DNA of 15,568 bases from assembly GCA_002412555.1 (NCBI GenBank), contig DHVH01000056.1, positions 1-15,568 of the forward strand. Direction: 5' to 3'. The stretch's first letter is position 1; each line of letters starts with the position of its first letter. Position numbers and translations under genes: made by a program. The notes under the pieces are model-generated. The model was given only the letters and a program-made list of their open reading frames with translations. It ran no database searches and was not told where the DNA came from. This document shows, piece after piece, positions 1 to 7,446 of the stretch. Origin of the DNA: Marinilabiliaceae bacterium UBA5213. Its GTDB lineage: Bacteria; Bacteroidota; Bacteroidia; Bacteroidales; Marinilabiliaceae.

Positions 1-32
1 AGGTCGTGCTCTACCAACTGAGCTATTTTCGC
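1..32 (-). tRNA. tRNA 5' part, probably tRNA-Gly (cut by window edge)
   Basis: Read on the minus strand, the first 32 bases give a 7-nt acceptor arm (GCGAAAA), the linker TA, a D arm GCTC-AGTTGGTA-GAGC with a paired 4-bp stem, and the start of an anticodon stem (CGACCT). The 5' end is therefore at position 32. The anticodon lies outside the window. The order of sequence after the D arm (GAGCACGACCT) is what I know from bacterial tRNA-Gly(GCC), so that identity is an inference. Being a tRNA is well supported, the amino acid less so. It may be the first gene of a longer tRNA transcript that continues beyond the window. Confidence 0.88.
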
Positions 33-104
33 ATTATTTATGTTTGCAATCCGGCTGACACCATCGTTTCGGCATCTCTGTCGTTTCCTTCCCGATTGCA
101 GGTG

Positions 105-134
105 CAAATATAACCCTTTTTTCTTTTCGCCAAA
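105..134 (-). promoter_or_regulatory. Bacteroidota-type promoter for the tRNA
   Basis: On the minus strand, TTTG (134-131) is followed after 18 bases by TATATTTG (112-105). This matches the -33 TTTG / -7 TAnnTTTG promoter of Bacteroidota with near-ideal spacing (usual about 19). Transcription would start near position 98 and give a leader of about 65 nt before the tRNA 5' end at 32. The box match is seen directly; activity is inferred. Confidence 0.7.
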
Positions 135-330
135 CACTATCAAACAAAAAAATCACAAATTTATCACCCTTTTTTAACGGCCTTTGGACTTAATCGTCTA
201 ACATCTAAAAAATCAATTTCTTATAAAACCACCGATTGCATGTTTTCTTTTTAGAGCTGATATTTGTAATGATCAATTAAGGAATTTTGCCCCAAAGACG
301 ACCCCTGAGGGTAACAGTCTTCACAAAAGA
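135..330. other. AT-rich intergenic stretch, nothing clear
   Basis: This stretch between the tRNA promoter and the mutS stop codon is AT-rich and shows no convincing ORF. Two weak dyads lie at its right edge: AGTCTT/AAGACT (316-321 with 327-332, running into the mutS stop codon) and ACCC/GGGT around 301-312. Neither is followed by a convincing T-run on the minus strand, so I do not call a mutS terminator. Confidence 0.5.
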
Positions 331-2946
331 CTACAACCCCGCGATCTTTTTTATCTCATTGAGTTGATTCAGCGCGTCCATAGGAGTTAAATTGTTGATG
401 TCTAGTCCAGCTATCCGGTCGCGTATCTGCTTCAAAACAGGGTCATCCAACTGGAAAAAACTTAGTTGAAAACCTTCCCTATGCTTGGCCAAATCACCAA
501 TTGGCTTGGACAATTGCCCTTTTCTATGCGTGTCTTCCAACTCTTTCAGAATATCATCGGCCCTTTTAACTACGCTTTTAGGCATACCTGCCATGCGCGC
601 CACATGGATACCAAAGCTATGGTTACTGCCACCCTCGACCAGTTTCCGTAAAAAAATCACTTTGTTCTCGACCTCCTTAACCGACACATTATAATTCTTA
701 CAACGCTTATAGGTCTTGGCCATTTCATTCAGCTCATGGTAGTGGGTGGCAAAAAGCGTCTTGGCCAGCCCCTTTTTGCTTTCATGAATGTACTCCACAA
801 TGCTCCAGGCAATTGATATACCATCGTAGGTACTGGTGCCCCGTCCCAACTCATCAAAAAGCACGAGACTGCGATCCGAAATATTATTTAGGATACTGGC
901 CGCCTCGTTCATCTCCACCATAAAGGTAGATTCTCCCTGTGAAATATTGTCCGACGCCCCAACCCGGGTAAATATTTTATCCACCAGCCCAATTCGAGCC
1001 GATTCTGCAGGCACAAAACTCCCCATCTGGGCCAATAGTACAATCAAGGCCGTTTGCCGCAGCAAGGCGCTCTTACCGGCCATGTTGGGTCCTGTGATGA
1101 TGATGATCTGCTGACTGTTGTTATCCAGGTAAACATCATTCGGAATATATGACTCCCCAGGAAGCATTTGCTTTTCTATCACAGGGTGGCGACCAGCTTT
1201 GATATCGATCACGTCGCTGTCGTCCACCACTGGACGCACATAATTATTTTCCCGTGCCAGCACCGAAAAGCCAATTAGGCAATCGAGCCGCGCCAGCAAC
1301 ATGGCATTCACCTGAATGGCCGGTATAAACTCAGCAACGGCACTCATCAGATGCATATACAAAGCGGTTTCAATGCTTAAAATGCGCTCCTCAGCCCCCA
1401 AAATCTTGCTTTCGTATTCCTTGAGTTCTTCGGTGATGTAACGCTCGGCATTGACCAGCGTTTGTTTGCGGATCCAGTTATCGGGCACTTTGTCTTTATG
1501 CGTATTGCGCACTTCAATGTAATAGCCAAAAACGTTGTTAAAGGCTATTTTTAAGGAGGAAATACCCGTCCGCTCACTCTCCCGCTTTTGCAAATTATTG
1601 AGGTAATCCTTCCCCGAAAAGGCGATCTCGCGCAACTCGTCCAATTCACCGGAAATTCCGGGCCGAATCACCCCTCCTTTATTCAACTGAGCCGGCGGAT
1701 CCGGCTCTATCTCCCGTTCTATACGATCGTGAATGGATGGACAGGCATTGAGCTGTTCACCCAAATGGTTCAACACCTCATTGTCGGCATCCTGACAGTA
1801 CTGTTTTATTGGACCAATATTATTCAGGGCATTCCTAAGCTGCATCATTTCACGGGGCGACAAGCGACCGGCTGCCACTTTCGACACCAAACGCTCCAAA
1901 TCGCCTACCGGCCGAAGATGCATTTCCAAAGCCTCTTTCAAATCAGGTTCCCTGAAAAAACACTCGACTGCCGTCTGCCGATCCTTAATGGGCTGCACAT
2001 CTTTCAGTGGCAGAGACATCCAACGCTTAAGCAGGCGGCTGCCCATGGGTGTAACGGACCGGTCTACCACATCAATGAACGACCGGCCCCCTTCATTGAC
2101 CGATTGAAACAGCTCCAGATTACGTATGGTAAATTTATCGAGCCAAACGTATTTTTCTTCTTCGATTCGGGACAGACTGGTGATATGGGCAATCTGATGG
2201 TGCTGCGTCAAATCTAAATACTGTAAAATAGCACCCGAAGCAATGATGCCTCTTTTGAGATTCTGTACGCCAAATCCTTTCAGGGATTTGGTATCAAAAT
2301 GTTTTAAAAGACGATCCTTCGCTGAATCTTCGGTAAAAACCCAATCCTCCAAAGGATAACTGTAATGCCGCGTGCCAAATATCTCCTGATACTGTTGGCG
2401 CTTGGTTTTTTCATACAGCACCTCCTTGGGCTTGAAACCCGACAACAGTTTATCCAGGTGCTCAAAAGTACCCTCAGCGGTCAAAAACTCCCCGGTAGAT
2501 AGATCCAGGAAAGCAATCCCTCCATATTTGGCTTCCAGGTGAACAGCTGCCAAAAAATTATTTTCCCTGTGCTCCAGAATGTTGTCATTGATAGACACTC
2601 CAGGTGTTACCAGCTCAGTTACTCCCCGCTTGACTATATTTTTAGTGGCCTTAGGATCTTCCAACTGGTCGCAAACCGCCACCCTTTCACCGGCACGCAC
2701 CAACTTAGGCAGATAGGTATCCAGTGCATGATGGGGAAATCCGGCCAGCTCCACCGACTGGGCAGCGCCATTGGCCCGCTTGGTAAGTGTTATACCTAAA
2801 ATACCTGACACCTTAATGGCATCATCCGAAAAAGTCTCATAAAAGTCACCCACTCTGAACAACAAGATGGCATCTGGATATTTATTCTTGATGCCGAAAT
2901 ATTGCTTCATAAGCGGTGTTTGCACGATCGAATCTTGTGAACCCAT
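331..2946 (-). CDS. mutS: DNA mismatch repair protein MutS
   Basis: MutS is the ATP-dependent clamp that recognises mismatches and small loops in DNA and recruits MutL. The 871-residue product has the usual length. The N-terminal mismatch-reading motif F-Y-E (residues 35-37, in GDFYETF) is intact. After the connector, lever and clamp regions comes the ATPase: Walker A GPNMAGKS (619-626), Walker B LVLFDELGRG with D698 and E699, the signature-like STYDG segment, and the ATHYHEL switch with its His. The C-terminal helical dimerisation part ends in an LNEIKKIAGL tail. I start it at ATG 2946 (MGSQDSIVQTP). The reading frame is open to a GTG at 3006, but that would add a hydrophobic 20-residue extension absent from the family. 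It stands alone: the gene to its right is divergent and the tRNA lies downstream. No key residue is missing, so it should be functional. Confidence 0.97.
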   Translation of the reverse strand: MGSQDSIVQTPLMKQYFGIKNKYPDAILLFRVGDFYETFSDDAIKVSGILGITLTKRANGAAQSVELAGFPHHALDTYLPKLVRAGERVAVCDQLEDPKATKNIVKRGVTELVTPGVSINDNILEHRENNFLAAVHLEAKYGGIAFLDLSTGEFLTAEGTFEHLDKLLSGFKPKEVLYEKTKRQQYQEIFGTRHYSYPLEDWVFTEDSAKDRLLKHFDTKSLKGFGVQNLKRGIIASGAILQYLDLTQHHQIAHITSLSRIEEEKYVWLDKFTIRNLELFQSVNEGGRSFIDVVDRSVTPMGSRLLKRWMSLPLKDVQPIKDRQTAVECFFREPDLKEALEMHLRPVGDLERLVSKVAAGRLSPREMMQLRNALNNIGPIKQYCQDADNEVLNHLGEQLNACPSIHDRIEREIEPDPPAQLNKGGVIRPGISGELDELREIAFSGKDYLNNLQKRESERTGISSLKIAFNNVFGYYIEVRNTHKDKVPDNWIRKQTLVNAERYITEELKEYESKILGAEERILSIETALYMHLMSAVAEFIPAIQVNAMLLARLDCLIGFSVLARENNYVRPVVDDSDVIDIKAGRHPVIEKQMLPGESYIPNDVYLDNNSQQIIIITGPNMAGKSALLRQTALIVLLAQMGSFVPAESARIGLVDKIFTRVGASDNISQGESTFMVEMNEAASILNNISDRSLVLFDELGRGTSTYDGISIAWSIVEYIHESKKGLAKTLFATHYHELNEMAKTYKRCKNYNVSVKEVENKVIFLRKLVEGGSNHSFGIHVARMAGMPKSVVKRADDILKELEDTHRKGQLSKPIGDLAKHREGFQLSFFQLDDPVLKQIRDRIAGLDINNLTPMDALNQLNEIKKIAGL

Positions 2947-3033
2947 TATTCTGAAGGATATTATGCTGTATTCCAAAAAAGCTATAGTCACCAAGAGCCA
3001 ACCCACCAGGATGGATATTGACTCCCTGATCTA

Positions 3034-3064
3034 CAAAGATAAATCCAAATCACAGATTAGGAAA
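3034..3064 (-). promoter_or_regulatory. candidate mutS promoter
   Basis: The minus strand carries TATCTTTG (3041-3034), a full TAnnTTTG -7 box. A 3-of-4 match to the -33 element, TTTC (3064-3061), lies exactly 19 bases upstream. The expected start near 3028 gives a leader of about 80 nt to ATG 2946. The box is seen; the assignment to mutS follows from position. Confidence 0.5.
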
Positions 3065-3110
3065 TTTTGTATGGACAATCCGTTCCTTTCTGACTTTTAA
3101 CAATAAAAAA

Positions 3111-3141
3111 TTTGATTAATCATTGCGACTTTGTATTTTTA
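3111..3141 (+). promoter_or_regulatory. promoter of the small membrane protein gene
   Basis: TTTG (3111-3114), a spacer of exactly 19 bases, then TATTTTTA (3134-3141), which differs from TAnnTTTG only in the last base. The start would fall near 3147, about 45 nt before ATG 3193. It is divergent from the candidate mutS promoter about 50-75 bp to its left. Confidence 0.5.
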
Positions 3142-3192
3142 GGACAAATCAAGTAAATGTTACAGGAAAAATATCAACTAAAATAAATACAT

Positions 3193-3363
3193 ATGAAAGA
3201 TTTGCTAAAGTATTTAGGCATATTTCTGGTGCTATTAGGAGTGGTTATCTTGGGCATTTATGCTTTTCAAAGCATGATTAACAATGTGCTTTTAGTTGTT
3301 GCGGGTCTTTTTTTAGTGGGCGGAGTATCACTTTATATCATCTTCAACCGAATTTTTGATTAA
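3193..3363 (+). CDS. small two-helix membrane protein (56 aa), function unknown
   Basis: An ATG-to-TAA frame of 57 codons encodes MKDLLKYLG... ending ...FNRIFD. It holds two hydrophobic segments, about residues 7-25 and 32-52, separated by a short polar turn (FQSMINN), with a basic N-terminus and a charged C-terminal end. This predicts a small inner-membrane hairpin protein. It resembles short conserved membrane proteins common in Bacteroidota, but I cannot name a family. That it is a gene is supported by its own promoter-like sequence upstream, a strong hairpin terminator 37 bp downstream, ordinary codon use and a position that fills an otherwise empty gap between convergent and divergent neighbours. 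It is the only plus-strand gene in the left 13 kb. It could easily be missed because of its size. Confidence 0.75.
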   Translation: MKDLLKYLGIFLVLLGVVILGIYAFQSMINNVLLVVAGLFLVGGVSLYIIFNRIFD

Positions 3364-3400
3364 AGGTACTGAATCAATAGACCTTCCAAAGATCCTCCCT

Positions 3401-3462
3401 GCAGGTAGCCGTCAAATCAACATAAGTTTAATCCCTTCTGTTTTGACGGCTCCTGCCTTTTT
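3401..3462 (+). terminator. Rho-independent terminator of the small membrane protein gene
   Basis: Left arm GCAGGTAGCCGTCAAA (3401-3416) pairs with TTTGACGGCTCCTGC (3441-3455), about 15 bp with one bulged T. The right arm is followed by CTTTTT, a T-run on the plus strand. The loop is long (about 25 nt). The T-run touches the TAA of the convergent trmN6 gene (3461-3463), so the two units abut back to back. The minus strand has no T-run here, so termination should favour the plus-strand transcript. Confidence 0.75.
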
Positions 3463-4180
3463 ATGCCTTTAAGTAGAAGTCGCGCGTAAGCGATAAATAC
3501 GCTGCGGAATAATCATGCCGCCCGGTCACTTCCAGCACCATCTTTTCTTCGTTACAACCATCTGTCTCCTGTTGACTCCATACCGATAATATGCGTGTTA
3601 CCGGTTTTTGAGGGGTTGGATAAACCAGCATGCGCCGGATCTCAAACAAGCCTACATTCACGGCCTGATCTGAAAAAATTGGATGGTTTTGTGCCGGAAG
3701 AATGATGGAAAATCGGCCCGCTGGCTTAAGCAGGCGCAAGACGCCTTCAAGGAGCTCACCATAGCTAAGCATTGAAGTGTGCCGGGCCACGCTCCGCGCT
3801 TCAGTTGACGATGGCTTAGAATTCATAAAATAAGGAGGATTGCTAACAATTAAATCATAATGACGTTTACCAGCCCGCGAAAATGGCCTGAAATCCTCAT
3901 TGACCATTTGTATACGATCAGCCCAGGGTGATTGATGGACATTCTCTTTGGATTGCAACCAAGCCTCCTGATCTATCTCAACTCCGGTTATTTCAGCCGC
4001 TGGCGCCCTTTGTGCCAGCATTAAAGCCAGCAGGCCCGTTCCACTGCCTACATCCAAAATACTATGCGAAGTTTCGACCGGCGTCCACGCCCCCAGCAGC
4101 ACTCCGTCGGTGCCGACTTTCATGGCGCATCTATCCTGAAAAACTGTAAAGCGCTTGAATTGAAAATATGCGTTAGCCAT
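3461..4180 (-). CDS. trmN6: tRNA1(Val) (adenine(37)-N6)-methyltransferase
   Basis: This enzyme uses S-adenosylmethionine to methylate N6 of A37 in tRNA1(Val), next to the anticodon (E. coli YfiC/TrmN6). The 239-residue product matches the family in length. It opens with FQFKRFTVFQD and KVGTDGVLLGAW (21-32), the hallmark N-terminal block. SAM motif I is LDVGSGTG (42-49), with an acidic residue ending the second strand (VEID, 67-70). The catalytic motif of N6-adenine methylases is NPPYF (114-118), and ARHT (132-135) is a further family block. The frame is open further upstream, but ATG 4180 gives the typical MANAYFQFKRF start and lies 7 bp after the stop of the upstream gene. It is the last gene of the tatA-to-trmN6 cluster. 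No key residue is missing. Confidence 0.93.
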   Translation of the reverse strand: MANAYFQFKRFTVFQDRCAMKVGTDGVLLGAWTPVETSHSILDVGSGTGLLALMLAQRAPAAEITGVEIDQEAWLQSKENVHQSPWADRIQMVNEDFRPFSRAGKRHYDLIVSNPPYFMNSKPSSTEARSVARHTSMLSYGELLEGVLRLLKPAGRFSIILPAQNHPIFSDQAVNVGLFEIRRMLVYPTPQKPVTRILSVWSQQETDGCNEEKMVLEVTGRHDYSAAYLSLTRDFYLKA

Positions 4181-4187
4181 GCTTGCG

Positions 4188-4970
4188 TTATTGAGGGAGA
4201 CTTTTTTCAAATACCCCCATTCCAAAAAGGGCATAATCATAAAATGCAGGATCTTCAGGTCGAAAAGATTTCAACCGAAGCGTCAATTCTTCTACCGCTC
4301 TCCAGTCGTCCTGATGGCGGTGCAAGAGACCGATATTACGTGCCACACGCCCTACATGCACATCCAATGGAATCATTAATTGAGCGGCATCTATTTGCCG
4401 CCATAAACCCAAATCAACGATCCCATCGCTACGCACCATCCATCGCAAAAACATATTAAGTCGTTTAGCTGAGGAACCTTTCAAAACATTGGCCACATGC
4501 TTTCCCGTTCGGTCCATCGGACTAAAGGATAAAAACAAAGTCCTAAAAGCCGACAAGGCATAAAAAACACTCTTTTCTTTTAAAAAGGCGTTGGTAAAGA
4601 CCGTTTCGAGTCCCCCGTGATGCAGGTAAATTTCACGAAGCGCACTGATAAAGTATTGGCAGTCGGTGCCGTTAAAGGTACGGTATACAAAGAGCGACAG
4701 CTGTTGGAGTTCCTTTTCACTGGCCCCCTTTACAAAGGCATACGGCTGCATATCCATCCATTCCATTAAAAGCCGCGCCTTTTTAAGGATCATGGCTCGT
4801 TGTCCCCACGACAAGGTGGCCGTTATAAAGCCGCTTATCTCGCAATCTTCCTTGCGCGAAAACAAGTGCGGAATAGACACCGGATCTTTATCGATAAACC
4901 ACCTCTGGTTGTAATAGGCCGCCTTTTCGTTCAGTAAGCGTTTTAATTGCTCGTCCAACCCACCAATCAT
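4188..4970 (-). CDS. TIGR02757 / DUF2400 family protein
   Basis: This 260-residue protein belongs to a conserved family of uncharacterised function (TIGR02757, DUF2400), recognised by SAKRLNMFLRWMVR (167-180), the following VDLGLW (185-190), IPLDVHVGRVAR (200-211) and the late YDYALFGMGVF block (244-254). It is soluble, mostly helical and has no signal peptide. The arrangement of a Lys (K169) in one helix and an Asp (D186) after a short turn recalls helix-hairpin-helix DNA glycosylases; that fold relation is my inference, and no activity is assigned. The start codon overlaps the lolD stop by one base (TAATG), and the stop lies 7 bp before trmN6, so translation is likely coupled. Grouping with a tRNA methylase gives only weak functional guidance. 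Confidence 0.9.
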   Translation of the reverse strand: MIGGLDEQLKRLLNEKAAYYNQRWFIDKDPVSIPHLFSRKEDCEISGFITATLSWGQRAMILKKARLLMEWMDMQPYAFVKGASEKELQQLSLFVYRTFNGTDCQYFISALREIYLHHGGLETVFTNAFLKEKSVFYALSAFRTLFLSFSPMDRTGKHVANVLKGSSAKRLNMFLRWMVRSDGIVDLGLWRQIDAAQLMIPLDVHVGRVARNIGLLHRHQDDWRAVEELTLRLKSFRPEDPAFYDYALFGMGVFEKSLPQ

Positions 4971-5623
4971 TAAGAAACAATTAAGCCATCCACCATCTGA
5001 ATGGTCCGGTCCGACTTAACAGCCAGATGTTCATCGTGCGTAACAATTACAAATGTTTGGTGAAACTGGTCGCGCAAGGACACAAACAAACCCATTAATT
5101 CTTCTTGATTTTTAGAATCCAGATTGCCGGAGGGTTCATCGGCAAAGATGACTAAAGGGTCATTAATGAGTGCCCTGGCTACCGCAACGCGTTGTTTTTC
5201 GCCCCCACTCAACTCGGCAGGCTTATGCTCCAGTCGCTGCGACAAGCCTAAAAAACCGAGCAGTTCCATTGCTTTCTTCTCAGCCTCACGTTTCGTTACA
5301 CCACCAATAAAAGCCGGCAACAAACAATTCTCCAAAGCCGTAAATTCAGGCAACAACTGATGAAACTGAAAAACAAAACCAATGTGTTTGTTCCTGAAAC
5401 GGGCCAACTGATTCTCCGACAGGGTATGAATGGCAGTGCCATCCACAAAAACCTCGCCCTGTGTGGGCCTGTCCAGCGATCCCAGAATTTGCAACAGGGT
5501 CGTTTTTCCGGCACCGCTGGCACCTAAAATAGAAACTATCTCACCAGAACCTATTGTTACATCAATGCCCTTAAGAACCTCCAAATCACCAAAAGATTTT
5601 CGTATGCCTTTGCCTTCAACCAT
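4970..5623 (-). CDS. lolD: LolD-like ABC transporter ATP-binding protein
   Basis: This is the ATPase subunit of a LolCDE/MacB-type (mechanotransmission) ABC system, in this family usually lipoprotein release from the inner membrane. The 217 residues carry every catalytic motif intact: Walker A GASGAGKT (34-41), Q-loop Q86 in FVFQFHQLLPEF, signature LSGGEKQR (138-145), Walker B LVIFADEP (157-164) with E163, D-loop GNLD and switch H196 (VTHD). FQFHQLLPEFTALEN and LSGGEKQRVAVARAL are typical LolD sequences. No LolC/E permease is encoded beside it, which is common in Bacteroidota, so the partner must lie elsewhere. ATG 5623 gives a standard MVEGKGIRKSFG start. It serves as a useful internal contrast to the degenerate ATPase at 13039-13722. 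Confidence 0.9.
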   Translation of the reverse strand: MVEGKGIRKSFGDLEVLKGIDVTIGSGEIVSILGASGAGKTTLLQILGSLDRPTQGEVFVDGTAIHTLSENQLARFRNKHIGFVFQFHQLLPEFTALENCLLPAFIGGVTKREAEKKAMELLGFLGLSQRLEHKPAELSGGEKQRVAVARALINDPLVIFADEPSGNLDSKNQEELMGLFVSLRDQFHQTFVIVTHDEHLAVKSDRTIQMVDGLIVS

Positions 5624-5720
5624 TTCAATATATTTTCAAGTAGTATTATTCAATTCTTTGCCCCAAAAGGACCACTCCAACAATCGTCTTTTCTTTAATT
5701 AGAACTGCAGATTTTATAGG

Positions 5721-5861
5721 CTTTAGTAAGAAAGCGTCAAAGACAAGGCTTTCGAAGTTTTTGAAACCAAGGAATTTACTTTTCGTAAATGATTGTTTCA
5801 AAAACGAGAATAACAGTCTATCCCGATTTTTCGGGACAGTATTTGGCGTTTTCTTACAAAG
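5721..5861. repeat. nested palindromic intergenic element
   Basis: Outer arms GTAAGAAAGCGTCAAAGAC (5726-5744) and GTATTTGGCGTTTTCTTAC (5839-5857) are inverted copies, identical at 16 of 19 positions. CTTT/AAAG (5721-5724 with 5858-5861) extends the stem past a bulged A. Two of the three differences would be G-U pairs in a plus-strand RNA. Inside lie a perfect 11-bp inverted repeat, GTTTTTGAAAC / GTTTCAAAAAC (5757-5767, 5795-5805), which itself encloses ATTTAC/GTAAAT around a 5-nt loop. There is also a separate hairpin TCCCGA-TTTT-TCGGGA (5821-5836). No coding frame here looks real. It sits just past the antiporter stop codon and about 100 bp before lolD. It could be a dispersed REP- or MITE-like element or a structured RNA; one copy in one window cannot settle this. 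Confidence 0.65.
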
Positions 5862-5862
5862 A

Positions 5863-6798
5863 CTAGTTATATAAAATATAAATATAAAGTATATAAAGTA
5901 AAAACAGCAAAGCCCCTTTCCACCGGGAAATAACCCCACGTGATAAAGGCAGCATAAATAAGAGTAGCAAAACAGCAAAACCAACACTGATTAGAAGGTC
6001 CTGAGACAACATTTCTTTATCGTTAACCTGTAAAGGACTAATTACAGCAGTAACCCCTAACACCGCCCAAATATTAAATATATTGGATCCAATAATGTTG
6101 CCCACCGATATATCGTTCTCCTTTCGGTAAAGCGCCATCATGGAAGTGGCCAGTTCAGGCACACTGGTACCAAAAGCCACAATAGAAATGCCAATAATTC
6201 GATCACTAACGCCCCAGCTAAGGGCTAATGAAGTGGCGCCTCTGACCAACCATTCGGCACCAAAATAGAGTCCTGCAATTGAAACAGCCACCCATAACAG
6301 CGCCTTCCAGACGGGCATGTCGGCCGGCAAGAATACTTCCTTGTTTTTGTGCGACTTTCGACGGGCCTTGTACACAGACCAAACAAGATACAAGCCCAAT
6401 AAAATGAGGAAAACAACCCCTTCGCCCAATCCAATAACGCCGTTGTGGGCGAAAATCATCAGTAAAAAAGTGGCCATGATCATGACTGCCCAGTCGAACC
6501 AAACAGACCTGTTGCGCGTCAAAATAGGCATAACCAGGGCTACCAGACCTAAAATCAATCCAATATTGGCGATGTTTGAACCCACTACATTCCCAATGGC
6601 CAGATCTGGAACACCGTTAAAAGCCGCTTTTACACTTACAAACAACTCAGGGGCGGAAGTACCAAAAGCCACTACAGTCAGTCCAATGACCAGTGTGCTA
6701 ATTTTAAAATGCCTGGATAAAGCAACACTGCCTTTAATGAGCCAATCTCCACTAAAGAACAGGAGAACAAAACCAGCTATCAACCAAACAATTGCCAT
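5863..6798 (-). CDS. calcium/sodium antiporter (CaCA family, YrbG-like)
   Basis: This is an inner-membrane cation exchanger that probably expels Ca2+ in exchange for Na+ or H+. The 311-residue product has about ten hydrophobic segments in two homologous halves. Each half carries the alpha-repeat motifs: GTSAPEL (46-52) with GNVVGSNIANIG (69-80) in the first, and GTSVPEL (210-216) with GNIIGSNIFNIW (233-244) in the second. The two Glu residues of the PEL motifs (E51, E215) are the expected ion ligands. A cytoplasmic, lysine-rich loop (about 143-155) separates the halves. The C-terminal tail is AT-rich and ends in YILYIYILYN, directly against the palindromic element, so the last residues may be variable. 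It lies 22 bp downstream of tatA and is probably co-transcribed with it. Ion specificity cannot be told from sequence alone. Confidence 0.93.
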   Translation of the reverse strand: MAIVWLIAGFVLLFFSGDWLIKGSVALSRHFKISTLVIGLTVVAFGTSAPELFVSVKAAFNGVPDLAIGNVVGSNIANIGLILGLVALVMPILTRNRSVWFDWAVMIMATFLLMIFAHNGVIGLGEGVVFLILLGLYLVWSVYKARRKSHKNKEVFLPADMPVWKALLWVAVSIAGLYFGAEWLVRGATSLALSWGVSDRIIGISIVAFGTSVPELATSMMALYRKENDISVGNIIGSNIFNIWAVLGVTAVISPLQVNDKEMLSQDLLISVGFAVLLLLFMLPLSRGVISRWKGALLFLLYILYIYILYN

Positions 6799-6820
6799 TG
6801 AATTTTATTTTGCTTTTTAC

Positions 6821-7273
6821 TTATTCTGGAGTATCCCGACCCAATGACGGGCGATCTTCTTTCGAATCAGGATCACCATCTAAGTCATCGATTGGCATAA
6901 TTGCCTGTTGCGCTTCTTTGTTTGGCATGTCATCCTCCTGAGAAGATGTTTCCGGTTGATCCAATTTGTACATATCTGCTACAGCCTCAGAGGTAACCGC
7001 ATCTGCATCGTGGTAAACGTCCTTGGCCATATCCCTGATTTCATGGCTGTTTTGTCGGATATTGTTCTCCATTTCAGCCAAATCCTCCCGGATTTCTTCT
7101 GCGCTCTGCGAAAACTCGCGCTTTATGTCATCAGCAGCTTTACGAAACTCATTCATCCCCTTACCCAGTCCGCGAGCCAAATCTGGAATCTTTTTTGACC
7201 CAAACAGCATAAGCACAACCAGAAATAAGAGCACAATCTCGCCCATCGAAATACCAAACAGAAAAAGTACCAT
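6821..7273 (-). CDS. tatA: Sec-independent translocase protein TatA/B type
   Basis: TatA forms the pore-like oligomers that carry folded proteins across the inner membrane in the Tat pathway. The 150-residue product has a short N-terminus, one membrane helix (about 7-24), the FGSKKIPDLARGLGKG hinge and start of the amphipathic helix (24-39), and the helix continuing through NEFRKAADDIKREF. A long charged tail follows (about 55-105 helical with heptad-like spacing, 106-150 acidic and probably disordered). The tail makes it longer than typical TatA (60-90 aa) and closer to TatB in size, though the F-G hinge is TatA-like. I start at ATG 7273 because upstream residues are not family-like and a -7 box sits just upstream. 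No tatC is present nearby. It heads the cluster that continues with the antiporter, 22 bp downstream. Confidence 0.88.
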   Translation of the reverse strand: MVLFLFGISMGEIVLLFLVVLMLFGSKKIPDLARGLGKGMNEFRKAADDIKREFSQSAEEIREDLAEMENNIRQNSHEIRDMAKDVYHDADAVTSEAVADMYKLDQPETSSQEDDMPNKEAQQAIMPIDDLDGDPDSKEDRPSLGRDTPE

Positions 7274-7289
7274 ATTATTCTCTTTTACG

Positions 7290-7297
7290 CAAAGATA
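7290..7297 (-). promoter_or_regulatory. candidate -7 box for the tatA cluster
   Basis: The minus strand reads TATCTTTG (7297-7290), a complete TAnnTTTG box 17 bp before the tatA start codon. No good TTTG lies 19 bp further up; the best is TTTC at 23 bp. The leader would be very short, about 10 nt. The box is clear, but its use is uncertain. Confidence 0.45.
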
Positions 7298-7388
7298 TAA
7301 AAGCCCACGGGATAAATTTTGAAACAAGACCGAATAATATACAAATTTAATTCCCAGGCGCACTTGCAAACAAACTTATCCTAAACAA

Positions 7389-7422
7389 CCAAAGGGATTA
7401 TCTTTTCAGATAATCCCTTTGG
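7389..7422 (-). terminator. Rho-independent terminator of secDF
   Basis: A perfect 15-bp stem, CCAAAGGGATTATCT (7389-7403) with AGATAATCCCTTTGG (7408-7422), closes on a 4-nt loop that reads GAAA on the minus strand. On that strand a T-rich run (TTGTTT) follows the stem. It begins 25 bp past the secDF stop codon, and it lies upstream of tatA, insulating the two units. Confidence 0.85.
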
Positions 7423-7446
7423 AAAATTTTTATAATGTATATCAAA

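Noticed and set aside
301..332. mutS terminator from small dyads
   Set aside because: Stems are short (4-6 bp), one overlaps the stop codon, and there is no T-run on the minus strand.
2947..3006. N-terminal extension of MutS from a GTG at 3006
   Set aside because: The extra 20 residues are hydrophobic and unlike MutS; ATG 2946 gives the canonical start and length.
5646..5987. 113-residue minus-strand frame across the palindromic element
   Set aside because: It overlaps the antiporter in another frame, is composed mainly of Phe/Tyr/Leu runs from AT-rich DNA and reads through the inverted repeats.
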